The notes: generated by a model from the letters alone, not told the origin. A stretch of DNA of 64,000 nt from an uncultured Odoribacter sp. (GCA_900541415.1 UQJP01000011.1:54253-118252); one strand, 5' to 3'. Shown: positions 35,201 through 44,573, counted from the first letter of the stretch. Numbers and translations: made by a program.

Positions 35201-35221
35201 CACAAATTTCTTACTAAACGA

Positions 35222-35497
35222 TCAGCGTGCCTGCCATCGCTTCAGGGAAGGGAAACTTTTCTGCATTTCCGCAATAGCCTGTGCCCGTGTCAGGGGACGT
35301 TCCACTTCCCGGTTAAATTCATCTACAAACTGCGCACAATGCTCGATCATCTCTTCCATAGTAAACTCATGGGTAAACTGCCCTTCGTCATAGCAAAAGC
35401 AACAATAATCCGTGTTTTTACTATGATCTTCGTTGGTCCCGAACTGTTCGGTCGAAATCATTGGCATTCCGCAACTTTGGCATACTTTCATTCTCAT
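35222..35497 (-). CDS. Small putative zinc-ribbon protein
   Basis: 91 residues. An N-terminal ribbon with two pairs of Cys, VCQSCGMPM and YCCFCYDEG, separated by about 25 residues, matches the putative zinc-ribbon family found alone in many bacteria. The rest is helical (EFTMEEMIEHCAQFV, LTRAQAIAEMQ). Cytoplasmic. No known role. Flanked by its own promoter element and terminator, so it forms a single-gene unit. Confidence 0.88.
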   Translation of the reverse strand: MRMKVCQSCGMPMISTEQFGTNEDHSKNTDYCCFCYDEGQFTHEFTMEEMIEHCAQFVDEFNREVERPLTRAQAIAEMQKSFPSLKRWQAR

Positions 35498-35525
35498 AAA
35501 CAGTGATTCTTTTATTTAGTATAAG

Positions 35526-35533
35526 CAAAGATA
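35526..35533 (-). promoter_or_regulatory. -7 element (TATCTTTG) of the zinc-ribbon gene
   Basis: Exact TAnnTTTG on the minus strand, 29 nt before the start codon. Confidence 0.5.
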
Positions 35534-35587
35534 GAATTTACAACGAAAGAATCGCCATTCTCCCAACGGCGAATGTCCGATTTTATG

Positions 35588-35595
35588 TATTTTTG
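35588..35595 (+). promoter_or_regulatory. -7 element (TATTTTTG) of the DHA2 transporter gene
   Basis: Exact TAnnTTTG match 20 nt before the start codon. Confidence 0.45.
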
Positions 35596-35615
35596 TGATT
35601 AGAAAACAATGATAC

Positions 35616-37010
35616 ATGATCACAGGTAGCGTATCTATTCCGGAGGATTCCGACGGCCTTCCTTTCCCGCGCAGGATATGGGCGGTGGTGGCCGCTTCGC
35701 TGGCCTTGGTGATGTCGGTGCTCGATGCCAACATCGTCAATGTGGTGCTTCCCACCCTTTCCAAAGAGTTCGGAACTTCCCCCTCGCTCACTATTTGGGT
35801 GATGAACGCCTACCAGCTGGCCATCACCATTTCCCTGCTTTCGTTCTCTTCATTGGGCGACATATTCGGCTACCGGAAGGTGTTTCTTTCGGGAATCACC
35901 CTGTTTTGTATCACCTCTTTGATCTGCGCACTTTCCACATCGTTCTGGATGCTGACCATTGCCCGGGTTTTACAGGGCTTCGGCGCATCGGCGATCACCA
36001 GCGTGAACACCGCGCAACTGCGCACCATCTATCCCCGCCAGTATTTAGGGCGGGGCATGGGTATCAATGCTATGGTAGTAGCCGTATCGGCGGTGGCCGG
36101 GCCTTCGGTGGCGAGCGCCATCCTTTCGCTGGGAAGCTGGCACTGGCTGTTTGCCATCAATATCCCTTTGGGATTGCTCGCCCTGGGAATGGGAATTAAA
36201 TTCCTGCCGAAAGGAGAAAAGCGGCAAAGCCGGAAATTCGACAAAATCAGTGCGGTGGCGAACGCCCTCACTTTCGGACTACTGATCTATTCGATGGAAG
36301 GGTTCGCCCACCACGAGAATATGAATTTGCTATGGATACAACTGGCTTTACTGGCCTTCGTGGGGACTTACTATGTCCGGCGGCAACTGAGGCGGGAAGC
36401 TCCGTTGCTTCCCGTCGACCTGCTGAAAATCCCCATTTTCTCCCTTTCCGTGCTTACATCGATCTGCTCGTTCACGGCACAAATGCTGGCGTTGGTATCC
36501 CTGCCCTTCTATCTACAAAACGTATTGGGACGCACGGACATCGCCACCGGGCTGCTGCTCACCCCCTGGCCTGTCGCCACCTTGTTCACCGCCCCTTTGG
36601 CAGGCTACCTGGTGGAAAAAATCCACGCAGGCCTTTTGGGATGTGTGGGGATGCTGATTTTCGGCACAGGCTTGTACCTGCTCGCCACGCTTTCTTCCCC
36701 CACCGACGGGGCGATCATCTGGCGTATGGCGGTTTGCGGAGCGGGTTTCGGATTATTCCAGACCCCGAACAACAGCACCATCATGTCGTCGGCACCCACC
36801 AACCGGAGCGGAGGGGCAAGCGGCATGATCGGCACGGCCAGATTGCTGGGGCAAACCTTAGGAGCTACTCTCGTTGCCCTGCTGTTCAGCCTCGCACCGC
36901 AAGGAAAAAGTAACACATCCAGCCTTTTGGTCGGGGCGGCTTTTGCCGTGGTGGCCGCCATTGTCAGCTGTTTCCGCCTGTCGCAGCAAATGCCTTTAAA
37001 ACGCAGATAA
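35616..37010 (+). CDS. MFS multidrug efflux transporter, DHA2 (EmrB/QacA-like)
   Basis: 464 residues with about 14 hydrophobic helices, the DHA2 topology. Motifs are MSVLDANIVNVVLPTLSKEF in TM1, the loop GDIFGYRKVFL (motif A-type), and RVLQGFGASAITSVNTAQL with the antiporter-like pattern. It would export drugs or toxic organics using the proton gradient at the inner membrane. No adjacent EmrA-like adaptor or outer-membrane channel is present, so it may act alone. The gene ends 138 nt before the IclR gene. Confidence 0.93.
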   Translation: MITGSVSIPEDSDGLPFPRRIWAVVAASLALVMSVLDANIVNVVLPTLSKEFGTSPSLTIWVMNAYQLAITISLLSFSSLGDIFGYRKVFLSGITLFCITSLICALSTSFWMLTIARVLQGFGASAITSVNTAQLRTIYPRQYLGRGMGINAMVVAVSAVAGPSVASAILSLGSWHWLFAINIPLGLLALGMGIKFLPKGEKRQSRKFDKISAVANALTFGLLIYSMEGFAHHENMNLLWIQLALLAFVGTYYVRRQLRREAPLLPVDLLKIPIFSLSVLTSICSFTAQMLALVSLPFYLQNVLGRTDIATGLLLTPWPVATLFTAPLAGYLVEKIHAGLLGCVGMLIFGTGLYLLATLSSPTDGAIIWRMAVCGAGFGLFQTPNNSTIMSSAPTNRSGGASGMIGTARLLGQTLGATLVALLFSLAPQGKSNTSSLLVGAAFAVVAAIVSCFRLSQQMPLKRR

Positions 37011-37051
37011 AACCACCCTATTCCCCCTCGCCCGGAATCTTAATTTTTGCT

Positions 37052-37088
37052 AATTTGCTAAAAAACATCCATTCATGTGTAGCAAATT
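37052..37088. repeat. Inverted repeat upstream of the IclR operon
   Basis: AATTTGCTA (37052-37060) and its exact complement TAGCAAATT (37080-37088), 19 bp apart. It could be an outer operator half-pair or a weak mRNA hairpin after the transporter gene. Confidence 0.5.
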
Positions 37089-37101
37089 TAGGAGAAGTGT
37101 T

Positions 37102-37109
37102 TATATTTG
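37102..37109 (+). promoter_or_regulatory. -7 element (TATATTTG) of the IclR operon
   Basis: Exact TAnnTTTG match 39 nt before the IclR start, overlapping a palindrome. No clear -33 TTTG. Confidence 0.6.
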
Positions 37110-37116
37110 CAAATAT
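37103..37116. promoter_or_regulatory. Candidate IclR operator: 14-bp palindrome ATATTTG-CAAATAT
   Basis: A perfect palindrome lying on the -7 box and the expected transcription start of the IclR-led operon. IclR proteins bind palindromes of about this size and often repress themselves. The link to this regulator is inference. Confidence 0.5.
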
Positions 37117-37148
37117 GAAACCTGATATTCACATTTGAAACCTATAAA

Positions 37149-37937
37149 ATGAATCAACCTACCAATACCACAGAATTCAACTATTCCATCCCTATGCTGA
37201 AAAAGGGATTCGATATGGTGGAATTGCTGACGCATTACCCGGAAGGCGTGTCCATGCTGGAAATCGCGCAAGTCCTTCAACTGTCTAAGACCACCGTTTA
37301 CAGGGTACTGGGCTCTTTACAGCAAATGGGGTATGTGACAAAGAACGAAGTGACAGCCCGCTACTACCTCACCAAAAAACTCTTGTGCCTAAGCCTAAAA
37401 GCCTTGGGAGAGGAAAACATCGTAGAAATAGCGCTTCCTATCATGCAGGCCCTGCGGGATGAAATCAAAGAAAGCGTGATGCTGGGGGTACTGATAGAAA
37501 ACCGGGTGATGTTGCTGGCCCACGTCATCGGATCGCACAGTTTCACCTTCCTCCTGCGTTCGGGCAACACGTTCAACCTGCACTCCTCCGCCCCCGGCAA
37601 AGTGTTGGTGGCTTTCGCGAAAGAAAAAGAATATCAGGATTTATTATTAAATTCCATCGAATACACCAGGTATAACGACCGTACCATCACCTCCCGGGAA
37701 AAGATGCTGAAAGAAATAGATAAAATCCGGACAGAAGGCTACGCCGTGGATGCCGAAGAAGAAATGAGGGGCGTACACTGTGTATCGACTCCCGTATTCA
37801 ACCAATTCGGAGTGGTGGTGGCAGCTTTATGGACTTCCGGCCCTTCCGGGCGTTTACTGGAAGAAAATTTCCCGGCAACCGCCCAAAAACTGAAAGAGGC
37901 TTCTGCCCTGATTTCATCGAAATTAGGCTACTGCTGA
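37149..37937 (+). CDS. IclR family transcriptional regulator
   Basis: 262 residues. N-terminal winged HTH (about 10-75) with LTHYPEGVSMLEIAQVLQLSKTTVYRVLGSLQQMGYV, and a C-terminal IclR effector domain (about 85-255) with the SAPGKVLVAF and GYAVDAEEEMRGVHCVSTPVF motifs. It probably senses a metabolite and controls the four genes downstream, the first of which starts 53 nt after its stop. A palindrome on its own promoter suggests autoregulation. Confidence 0.95.
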   Translation: MNQPTNTTEFNYSIPMLKKGFDMVELLTHYPEGVSMLEIAQVLQLSKTTVYRVLGSLQQMGYVTKNEVTARYYLTKKLLCLSLKALGEENIVEIALPIMQALRDEIKESVMLGVLIENRVMLLAHVIGSHSFTFLLRSGNTFNLHSSAPGKVLVAFAKEKEYQDLLLNSIEYTRYNDRTITSREKMLKEIDKIRTEGYAVDAEEEMRGVHCVSTPVFNQFGVVVAALWTSGPSGRLLEENFPATAQKLKEASALISSKLGYC

Positions 37938-37990
37938 AAAAACAATCCGTCAATCGGAATGAGATTATTGACTTTAAGATAGAGTGACAC

Positions 37991-39184
37991 ATGAACAACT
38001 TTACGTATTACAATCCCGTCCGGGTACTATTCGGCGCGGGAGAAGTGAACAAAACCGGACGGGAAGCCGCCCGATTGGGAAAAACCGTATGTTTGGTTTC
38101 CTATAAAGAGCCGGGGTTCCTCGTTCCATTGTTGGAAAAAGTGAAACAACTGCTGGAAAAAGAAAATCTTCATGTCTATACTTTTTTCGAAGTAGAAGAA
38201 AATCCGGAAATCAAGACCATCGAAAAGGGGGTGGAACTCTGCCGGAGGGAAAAAATCGACCTGCTCATCGGAGTGGGAGGCGGCAGCGCGATGGACGCGG
38301 CTAAAGCGATAGCCGCCGGAGTTTTCTACAAAGGAGACTTATGGAACATGGTTTTCAGCCGCCACAGCACCATTTCAGCCGTTCCTCCTGACAAAGCATT
38401 GCCCACCCTGATGATCCCGACTTTGCCCGCCACCGGAAGCGAAATGAATCTTTGCGCCGTTGTCAGTAACCGGGCATTGCAGGAAAAATCTTATATCTGG
38501 GACACCTGCCTATATCCTAAAACTTCGATCATCGATCCGGAACTGACCGTAACCCTACCGCCGTATCAAACGGCCTGTGCCGCCGCCGACACGATTTCCC
38601 ACGTTTTGGAAATCTATTTGAACGGCGAGGAGGATAGCGACCTGCAACACTATTTCCAGGAAGGCGTGATGCGCACGGTGATCGACAATATCGACAAAGT
38701 GCTGTCCGATCCCGGAAACATTTCCGCCCGCTCCCATTTGCAATGGGCGGCTACCTGTGCCATAAACGGCTGGGCTTCTCCGGGCGATGCCTGGACACCC
38801 ATCCATCAGATCGGGCATGTCCTGACAGCCCTGTATAAAGTGCCGCACGGAGCCTCCCTCGCTATCCTGATGCCCGCCTGGATGGAATATATGTACCCCC
38901 GCCGGATGAAACAATACCACCGTTTCGCCCGCAATGTCATGCTTATCCCGGACAAGGGAAAAACCGAAGAAGAAACGGTGCGGGAAGGAATCGCCGCTTT
39001 CAGGGAATTCCTGAAACGGATCGGCACTCCCCTCTCTTTGAGCGAAATGAACATTCCGGAAACCGGGATACCCCAGATCGTGGAAAACGTAGTGAAAGTG
39101 AGCTTTGGAAACGACGGCTTTTTAGCCTGCAATCCTCCCGTGTCAAAAGAGGATATTAAAAACGTATTGTATCAAGCACTATAA
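37991..39184 (+). CDS. Iron-containing alcohol dehydrogenase
   Basis: 397 residues, group III (BDH/YqhD-like) alcohol dehydrogenase. NAD(P) loop GVGGGSAMDAAKAIA; metal region AADTISHVLE with Asp and His, and further His ligands in WTPIHQIGHVL and YKVPHGASLAI. It reduces or oxidises an aldehyde/alcohol pair in the cytoplasm. In this operon the DeoC-like aldolase could release acetaldehyde, which this enzyme could reduce to ethanol. It ends 11 nt before the HzsA-related gene. Confidence 0.94.
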   Translation: MNNFTYYNPVRVLFGAGEVNKTGREAARLGKTVCLVSYKEPGFLVPLLEKVKQLLEKENLHVYTFFEVEENPEIKTIEKGVELCRREKIDLLIGVGGGSAMDAAKAIAAGVFYKGDLWNMVFSRHSTISAVPPDKALPTLMIPTLPATGSEMNLCAVVSNRALQEKSYIWDTCLYPKTSIIDPELTVTLPPYQTACAAADTISHVLEIYLNGEEDSDLQHYFQEGVMRTVIDNIDKVLSDPGNISARSHLQWAATCAINGWASPGDAWTPIHQIGHVLTALYKVPHGASLAILMPAWMEYMYPRRMKQYHRFARNVMLIPDKGKTEEETVREGIAAFREFLKRIGTPLSLSEMNIPETGIPQIVENVVKVSFGNDGFLACNPPVSKEDIKNVLYQAL

Positions 39185-39195
39185 TTCGAACGCCC

Positions 39196-41571
39196 ATGAA
39201 ACACCAATTTATCGCATCGGCCCTGCCCGTGACCTTCATGCTGGCATGCAGCATTTGCTTCGGGCAAACCTCCGGACTTCCGGCGAAACCGATCCTCCTG
39301 TCGCAAAAAGCGAAACAGGCTTTAGCGGGGAAAGAAATCCTCTACGTCGAGCGTAACCAGTATAAGCTGGATCACCACAATACCGCCACCCTGTTTCAAC
39401 GCGGGGAAATCAACGAAGAAAAATTCGATCCGGGCTCTGCCATACGCATCTACGATGTGAACAGCGGAAAATCGCGCACCGTTATCGAAACGCAGGAAGG
39501 GGTGGTGCGCGACCCCGAAGTTTCGTTCGACGGTAAAAAGATCATTTTCTCCATGCGGAAAAACCGGGAGGATTTTTATCATATCTACGAAATCAACGCG
39601 GACGGAAGCGGGCTTCGCCAACTCACCTTCGCCGAAGGCGTTTCCGACATCGACCCGCTTTACCTGCCGGACGGGGGAATTGTGTTCACCTCCACGCGCC
39701 AGCCTAAATATTGTATGTGCAACCGCCACATCATGGGAAACCTGTTCCGCATGGAAGCAGACGGGGCGAACATCACCCAAATCGGTGTCAGCACCCTTTT
39801 CGAAGGCCATTCCTCCCTGTTGAGCGACGGACGTATATTATACGACCGCTGGGAGTATGTAGACCGGAATTTCGGGGACGCGCAAGGTTTATGGGTGGTA
39901 AACCCCGACGGTACGAAACATGCCATTTACTACGGAAACAATACGGCTTCTCCCGGAGGGGTGATCGACGGAAGGCAAATCCCGAATACCGATTTAGTGG
40001 TTTGCACATTCACCTCCTGCCACGAGCGTCCCTGGGGGGCTATGGCGATTATCGACAGGAAAAAGGGAGTCGATAACGCAGAGGCACTCGTGGCGATATG
40101 GCCGAAAGAATCCGCCAAATTAGTGGGAAACGGCAACCTCGATTCGTTCAAAAGCATCGGCACTTTCTATGAAGACCCTTATCCCGTGGATGAAAACCAT
40201 TTTCTGGTATCCCGTACCATCTGGCTGAAAAAAAGCGGCTCGAACATAGCCGACTCCAAATCGGGCATTTACCTGGTGTGGAAAGACGGGGCGGAAGAAA
40301 TCATTCTGGAAGGCACGAAAAGCCTGTTCGATCCCATGATCGTAGCTCCCCGCCCGAAACCGCACATACTGCCCATGACCCGCAATTTCACGGACAAGGA
40401 CGGACAGTTTTATGTAGAAAATGTATACGAAGGCACGCACATGGCAGGCGTAAAGCCGGGTAGCGTGAAATACCTCCGTGTGGTGGAATCGCCTGAAAAG
40501 CGCACCTGGACCAAACGGGGCTGGAACGGCGAAGGCGAACAAGCTCCGGGCGTGAATTGGCACAGCTTCGAAAACAAACAAATCCTGGGCGAGGTGGAAG
40601 TGGAAGCGGACGGCTCCGCCAGTTTCTTCGTGCCTGCCGGAAAGCATGTGTATTTTCAGTTGCTGGACAAAGACAAGAAAATGATACAATCCATGCGAAG
40701 CGGCGTTTCGCTGATGCCGGGAGAAATAAACGGCTGCATCGGTTGCCATGACGACCGCCTGAGCGCGGTGCCGATGAAAGGGAAACGCTCCGCAGCTTTG
40801 AGCCGGAAACCCGACCAACTGACCCCGTGGATGAACCGGAAACCCCATAAATTTTCTTTTCTGGAAGAGGTGCAGCCCATTTTAAACAAACATTGCCTGA
40901 AATGCCACGATTTCGACAAAAATAACCGGGAAAAATTAGTGCTGGCAGGTGATAAAAATCCATTCTTCAATGCAGCCTACATCAACCTGTATGTTTCCAA
41001 AGCCGTGAAACTGGTGGGAGGAGGTCCGGCAGCCATCCAGCAAGCCTATTCCTGGGGAAGCCACCCCAGCAAACTGACGCAGATCATCGACAGCAACCAC
41101 AAGGGAGTCAAACTTTCGCAAAAAGAAAAGGAAATTCTTTACACCTGGATGGACTTAAACGGCGTTTACTACCCGGTGTATGAATCCTCTTTCGGGGATA
41201 ACTGGGCGGGACGCTGTCCGCTGAACGACCAGGAAGTACAGGAACTTTGCAAACTGACCGGATTGAATTTCTGGCGGCTGAACGGCTGGACGCGGAATAT
41301 TCAGGCACAAATTTCGTTCGACCGTCCGGAAGAAAGCCCCTGTTTAGACGTAATCCGCAACGACAAAGAAAAAATGCGGCAAGCCGTTGCCATTCTTCAA
41401 AAAGGGAAAAAACGCCTGAAAGAAACACCCCGGGGTGACATTGAAAAAGAGCTGTTTTTGAGTGAAAAGGACAAGGCACAATTGAGCAAATACGCCAAAC
41501 GTATAGAAGAAGAACAAAAGAACAGGCAGTGCATCATCGAAGGAAACAAATATTACGACCCTCAGAAATAA
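39196..41571 (+). CDS. HzsA-related periplasmic propeller protein with two c-type heme motifs
   Basis: 791 residues with a signal peptide (to about residue 23, ICFGQ). The first half has propeller-type repeats (GKKIIFSMRKNREDFYHI, INADGSGLRQLTF, GILYDRWEY-like words). The second half carries two covalent-heme motifs, CIGCH (about 514) and CLKCH (about 566), and ends in a Lys/Glu-rich tail. This layout fits proteins annotated as HzsA-related (hydrazine-synthase alpha-like), a family found in non-anammox bacteria too. It is probably a periplasmic electron-transfer or binding protein. It sits inside a sugar-type operon and its stop overlaps the deoC start, so translational coupling is likely. 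Role unknown. Confidence 0.72.
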   Translation: MKHQFIASALPVTFMLACSICFGQTSGLPAKPILLSQKAKQALAGKEILYVERNQYKLDHHNTATLFQRGEINEEKFDPGSAIRIYDVNSGKSRTVIETQEGVVRDPEVSFDGKKIIFSMRKNREDFYHIYEINADGSGLRQLTFAEGVSDIDPLYLPDGGIVFTSTRQPKYCMCNRHIMGNLFRMEADGANITQIGVSTLFEGHSSLLSDGRILYDRWEYVDRNFGDAQGLWVVNPDGTKHAIYYGNNTASPGGVIDGRQIPNTDLVVCTFTSCHERPWGAMAIIDRKKGVDNAEALVAIWPKESAKLVGNGNLDSFKSIGTFYEDPYPVDENHFLVSRTIWLKKSGSNIADSKSGIYLVWKDGAEEIILEGTKSLFDPMIVAPRPKPHILPMTRNFTDKDGQFYVENVYEGTHMAGVKPGSVKYLRVVESPEKRTWTKRGWNGEGEQAPGVNWHSFENKQILGEVEVEADGSASFFVPAGKHVYFQLLDKDKKMIQSMRSGVSLMPGEINGCIGCHDDRLSAVPMKGKRSAALSRKPDQLTPWMNRKPHKFSFLEEVQPILNKHCLKCHDFDKNNREKLVLAGDKNPFFNAAYINLYVSKAVKLVGGGPAAIQQAYSWGSHPSKLTQIIDSNHKGVKLSQKEKEILYTWMDLNGVYYPVYESSFGDNWAGRCPLNDQEVQELCKLTGLNFWRLNGWTRNIQAQISFDRPEESPCLDVIRNDKEKMRQAVAILQKGKKRLKETPRGDIEKELFLSEKDKAQLSKYAKRIEEEQKNRQCIIEGNKYYDPQK

Positions 41572-42260
41572 TGAAGAAAATGAAAACAATTCAGGAAATA
41601 GCTTCAATCATAGATATTAGTGCAGTCCGGGCAGAATCAACCTGGGCGGAAATCCAGAATATACTGGCGGCTGCAAAAAAATATCCCTTCATCTGCCTGT
41701 TTTCCATGCCGGGAATGATAGACCGGATTCGTCCCCATCTGGCTGAAATTCCCGGCGTGAAATTAGGAGGGATTGTCGGGTTTCCGTCCGGCGGGGAAAC
41801 ATTAGAAACAAAACTGTTTGAAGCCCGACAAATGAAGGAAAAAGGCTGCGATGAGGTAGATATGGTACTAAACATCGGAAAACTGAAATCGGGCATGCTC
41901 GATGAAGTGAAAGATGAAATCGTAAAAGTCCGTGCTGCCGTATCTCCCCTTCCCCTGAAAGTGATTCTGGAAGTGGTATTGCTAACGGACGAAGAAATCC
42001 GCCAGGCCTCCCGGATTGTCAGGGACTCAGGTGCAGCTTTCGTGAAAACCGGAACCGGGTGGGCCGGAGCCACCACCAACCATCATATCGAAGTTATTAA
42101 AGAAGCCGTGGGAAATACCATTCCCCTGAAAGTGGCAGGAGGCGTTCGTTCGCTCGATACACTGCTGGAAATGTGGCACATGGGAGTTTCCCGTTTCGGA
42201 ATAGGCTATAAATCGGCTATTCATATTCTGGAAGAAGCCCAAAAACGGGGATTTGTATGA
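41571..42260 (+). CDS. deoC: Deoxyribose-phosphate aldolase-like class I aldolase
   Basis: 229 residues from the ATG at 41571, which overlaps the stop of the preceding gene (TAATG). TIM-barrel with the DeoC catalytic set: Asp in CDEVDMVLNIG, Schiff-base Lys in AAFVKTGTGWAG and proton-shuttle Lys in PLKVAGGVRSLD. The strand GGIVGFPSGGETLETK is typical. It cleaves 2-deoxyribose-5-phosphate to acetaldehyde and glyceraldehyde-3-phosphate, or a related deoxy sugar phosphate. It overlaps the kinase start by 4 nt. Confidence 0.9.
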   Translation: MKKMKTIQEIASIIDISAVRAESTWAEIQNILAAAKKYPFICLFSMPGMIDRIRPHLAEIPGVKLGGIVGFPSGGETLETKLFEARQMKEKGCDEVDMVLNIGKLKSGMLDEVKDEIVKVRAAVSPLPLKVILEVVLLTDEEIRQASRIVRDSGAAFVKTGTGWAGATTNHHIEVIKEAVGNTIPLKVAGGVRSLDTLLEMWHMGVSRFGIGYKSAIHILEEAQKRGFV

Positions 42261-43777
42261 AAACCAAAGTTATCGCTTACGACTTAGGAACAGGAGGTAT
42301 TAAAACCTCCCTGTTCTCAATCCGGGGAGAATTAGTAGCATCTGTTTTCATCCCTTACGAAACTTATTACCCTCAACCGGACTGGCAGGAACAGGCTCCG
42401 GAGGACTGGTGGCAAAGCCTGGTCGCTTCCACCAAACAATTATTGGAAAAAAGCGGCGCATCCCCTGAGGAGATTGTATCGCTCGCCATCTCCGGCCATA
42501 GCCTGGGTGTGGTTCCCATAAGCAAGGAAGGTCACCTGTTGCGCCCAACCACCCCGATCTGGTCGGATCAGCGCGCCACACAAGAAGCCCAGGTGTTTTT
42601 CGAATCAATCCATACGCAGGAATGGTACTTAAACACAGGCAACGGTTTTCCTCCCGCCTGTTATTCCATTTTCAAAATCATGTGGTACAAAAACCACGAA
42701 CCGGAAATGTTTGCCCGGATTGGTAAAGTAATCGGAACCAAAGACTATTGCAACTATAAATTAACAGGAAAATTATGTACGGACTATTCCTATGCTTCGG
42801 GTTGCGGTGCTTTTGATTTAAAAAACTGGGAATACCGCCCGGATTATCTGGAAGCCGCCGGACTTGATCCCCGGATTTTCCCTGAATTATTACCCTCAGA
42901 CGCGGTGATCGGCAATCTCACTGCCGAGGCGGCAAAAGAAACCGGATTAAGTAGTTCTACCAAAGTGATTTGCGGAGGTGTCGATAACTCTTGTATGGCC
43001 TTAGGAGCCAAAGGCTTCCGCTCCGGAAGCGTCTACACGTCTTTGGGAAGTTCCGCCTGGGTAGCCCTTATTGCAGACAAACCGGTGCTGGATTACACCT
43101 ACAAACCTTATATTTTCACCCATGTGGTGAAAGGCTTATACACTTCCGCCACCTGTATTTTTTCTGCGGGTAACAGCTTACGATGGGTACGTGACATTTT
43201 TTGCCAAGATTTTCTGCTACAAGAAAAGGAAGGCGGCGAAAACACCTATAATCGGATGAACAACCTGGCACGGCTTTCCCCACCCGGAGCAAACGGCATT
43301 TGCTTTAATCCCAGCCTTTCAGGCGGTTCGATGCTGGAACCCTCGCCATCCCTCTGCGGAGCGTTCGCCGGATTAAAACTCAGTAACAACCGTGGCGACA
43401 TCATACGGGCTACAATGGAAGGCATTACCCTAAACCTGAAAAAAGCCTTACAGGTCTTACAATCTTATGCCCAGGTGAAAGGAAATATGCTGATTGTAGG
43501 CGGAGGCGCGAAAAGTCCTTTCTGGATGCAATTATTCGCCAACATTTACGGCCTGCCTATCGAAAAAACAAATATCGACCAGGAAGCCGCGTCCTTAGGT
43601 GCGGCAGCCTTAGCCCTGAAAGGTGCCGGCATTTGGAAGGACTACGAACGGATAGCCGAAGTACATACGTGCAACAACATCTATACCCCAGAACCCGCAC
43701 AGCAACAATTCTACGAAGAAGTTGCCTACCACCGTTTCCAGCAATTAACGGATTTTCTGGGACGATTCTCTGAATAA
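42257..43777 (+). CDS. FGGY-family carbohydrate kinase
   Basis: 506 residues, full FGGY length with both actin-like domains. N-terminal AYDLGTGGIKTSLF phosphate-1 motif, catalytic Asp in PIWSDQRATQ region/VDNSCMALGAKG, and C-terminal ATP motif LIVGGGAKSPFWMQLFANI with ASLGAAALALKGAG. Related to xylulokinase-type enzymes; the true substrate is not evident. Paired with a DeoC-like aldolase it could phosphorylate a deoxy sugar or polyol. Last gene of the IclR operon, followed by a terminator. Confidence 0.92.
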   Translation: MKTKVIAYDLGTGGIKTSLFSIRGELVASVFIPYETYYPQPDWQEQAPEDWWQSLVASTKQLLEKSGASPEEIVSLAISGHSLGVVPISKEGHLLRPTTPIWSDQRATQEAQVFFESIHTQEWYLNTGNGFPPACYSIFKIMWYKNHEPEMFARIGKVIGTKDYCNYKLTGKLCTDYSYASGCGAFDLKNWEYRPDYLEAAGLDPRIFPELLPSDAVIGNLTAEAAKETGLSSSTKVICGGVDNSCMALGAKGFRSGSVYTSLGSSAWVALIADKPVLDYTYKPYIFTHVVKGLYTSATCIFSAGNSLRWVRDIFCQDFLLQEKEGGENTYNRMNNLARLSPPGANGICFNPSLSGGSMLEPSPSLCGAFAGLKLSNNRGDIIRATMEGITLNLKKALQVLQSYAQVKGNMLIVGGGAKSPFWMQLFANIYGLPIEKTNIDQEAASLGAAALALKGAGIWKDYERIAEVHTCNNIYTPEPAQQQFYEEVAYHRFQQLTDFLGRFSE

Positions 43778-43810
43778 ATCAAAACAGGATATAGTTTTCT
43801 AAAAACAACA

Positions 43811-43860
43811 AGCCGGAATTACAAACAAAACCAGACGATAAATTCCGGCTTCTTTATTTT
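43811..43860 (+). terminator. Terminator of the IclR operon
   Basis: AGCCGGAATT pairs with AATTCCGGCT across a 20-base loop, then TCTTTATTTT. Confidence 0.75.
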
Positions 43861-43887
43861 ATCGCATATTCTCCCCCTTTTCGGTAA

Positions 43888-44457
43888 TCAAAGGGGCTTA
43901 TTCAAACAGATTTCACGGGAAGATATTATCCCAAGCACAAAATCCGCCCTCTGCTCCACCGGAAGACGGGGAACTTCCACCGGACGATACCCCCAAAGCT
44001 CGTATTCCCGCTTTAAGCAATGATAAGTGTCCACCGCCTCTGCATAATCCTGTTTGCGTTCCGCATCCGGACGGTAGATTTCTTCCCAGGGAGGAAGCAG
44101 GAACACCGTTTCCCCATAGCGGAAAAGCCGGCCGGCCTCTTCCCATTCCGGCTCCGGCAACAAGCCGTTCATCCGGGCATACCCCAAAGCATCCGGGATT
44201 CCCCGGTCGAAAAAACGAAACTCCCCGGCTTGTAAAGCGGATCGATAATCCTCGATGGAACGCGCCAGCATCAACGCGGTATACTCCCGCACATTTCCCC
44301 AGGGCAAAGCATCGCCTTCCTCCGCCATTTGTTCCCGGATAATCTCCCGCGCCACTTCCCGCACATAAGGATACCCCCGGCGTTGTAATTCGCCGAGCAG
44401 GGTGGTTTTCCCCACTCCGGGGCCACCTGTAATAATATAAAAGTCAGGGCTGCTCAT
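43888..44457 (-). CDS. AAA family ATPase, nucleotide kinase-like (AAA_28)
   Basis: 189 residues with an N-terminal Walker A loop ITGGPGVGKTTLLGEL, followed by EVAREIIREQM and the Walker B-like RFFDRGIPDALGY. This matches the P-loop AAA_28/NadR-like family of small kinases. The rest is helical and ends with a non-specific tail. Cytoplasmic. The substrate is not evident; relatives are annotated only as ATP-binding proteins. It stands alone between the IclR operon and ogt. Confidence 0.85.
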   Translation of the reverse strand: MSSPDFYIITGGPGVGKTTLLGELQRRGYPYVREVAREIIREQMAEEGDALPWGNVREYTALMLARSIEDYRSALQAGEFRFFDRGIPDALGYARMNGLLPEPEWEEAGRLFRYGETVFLLPPWEEIYRPDAERKQDYAEAVDTYHCLKREYELWGYRPVEVPRLPVEQRADFVLGIISSREICLNKPL

Positions 44458-44573
44458 GATAGATTTCGTTTATCAAAAACAAGAGAATCCCGCAAGGGGA
44501 CAAAGGAGAAAATCACCGTTTCAAAAGATGCCCGGCCACCACCGTTTCCGCAATCGGGCAACAGCCGTCCTTC

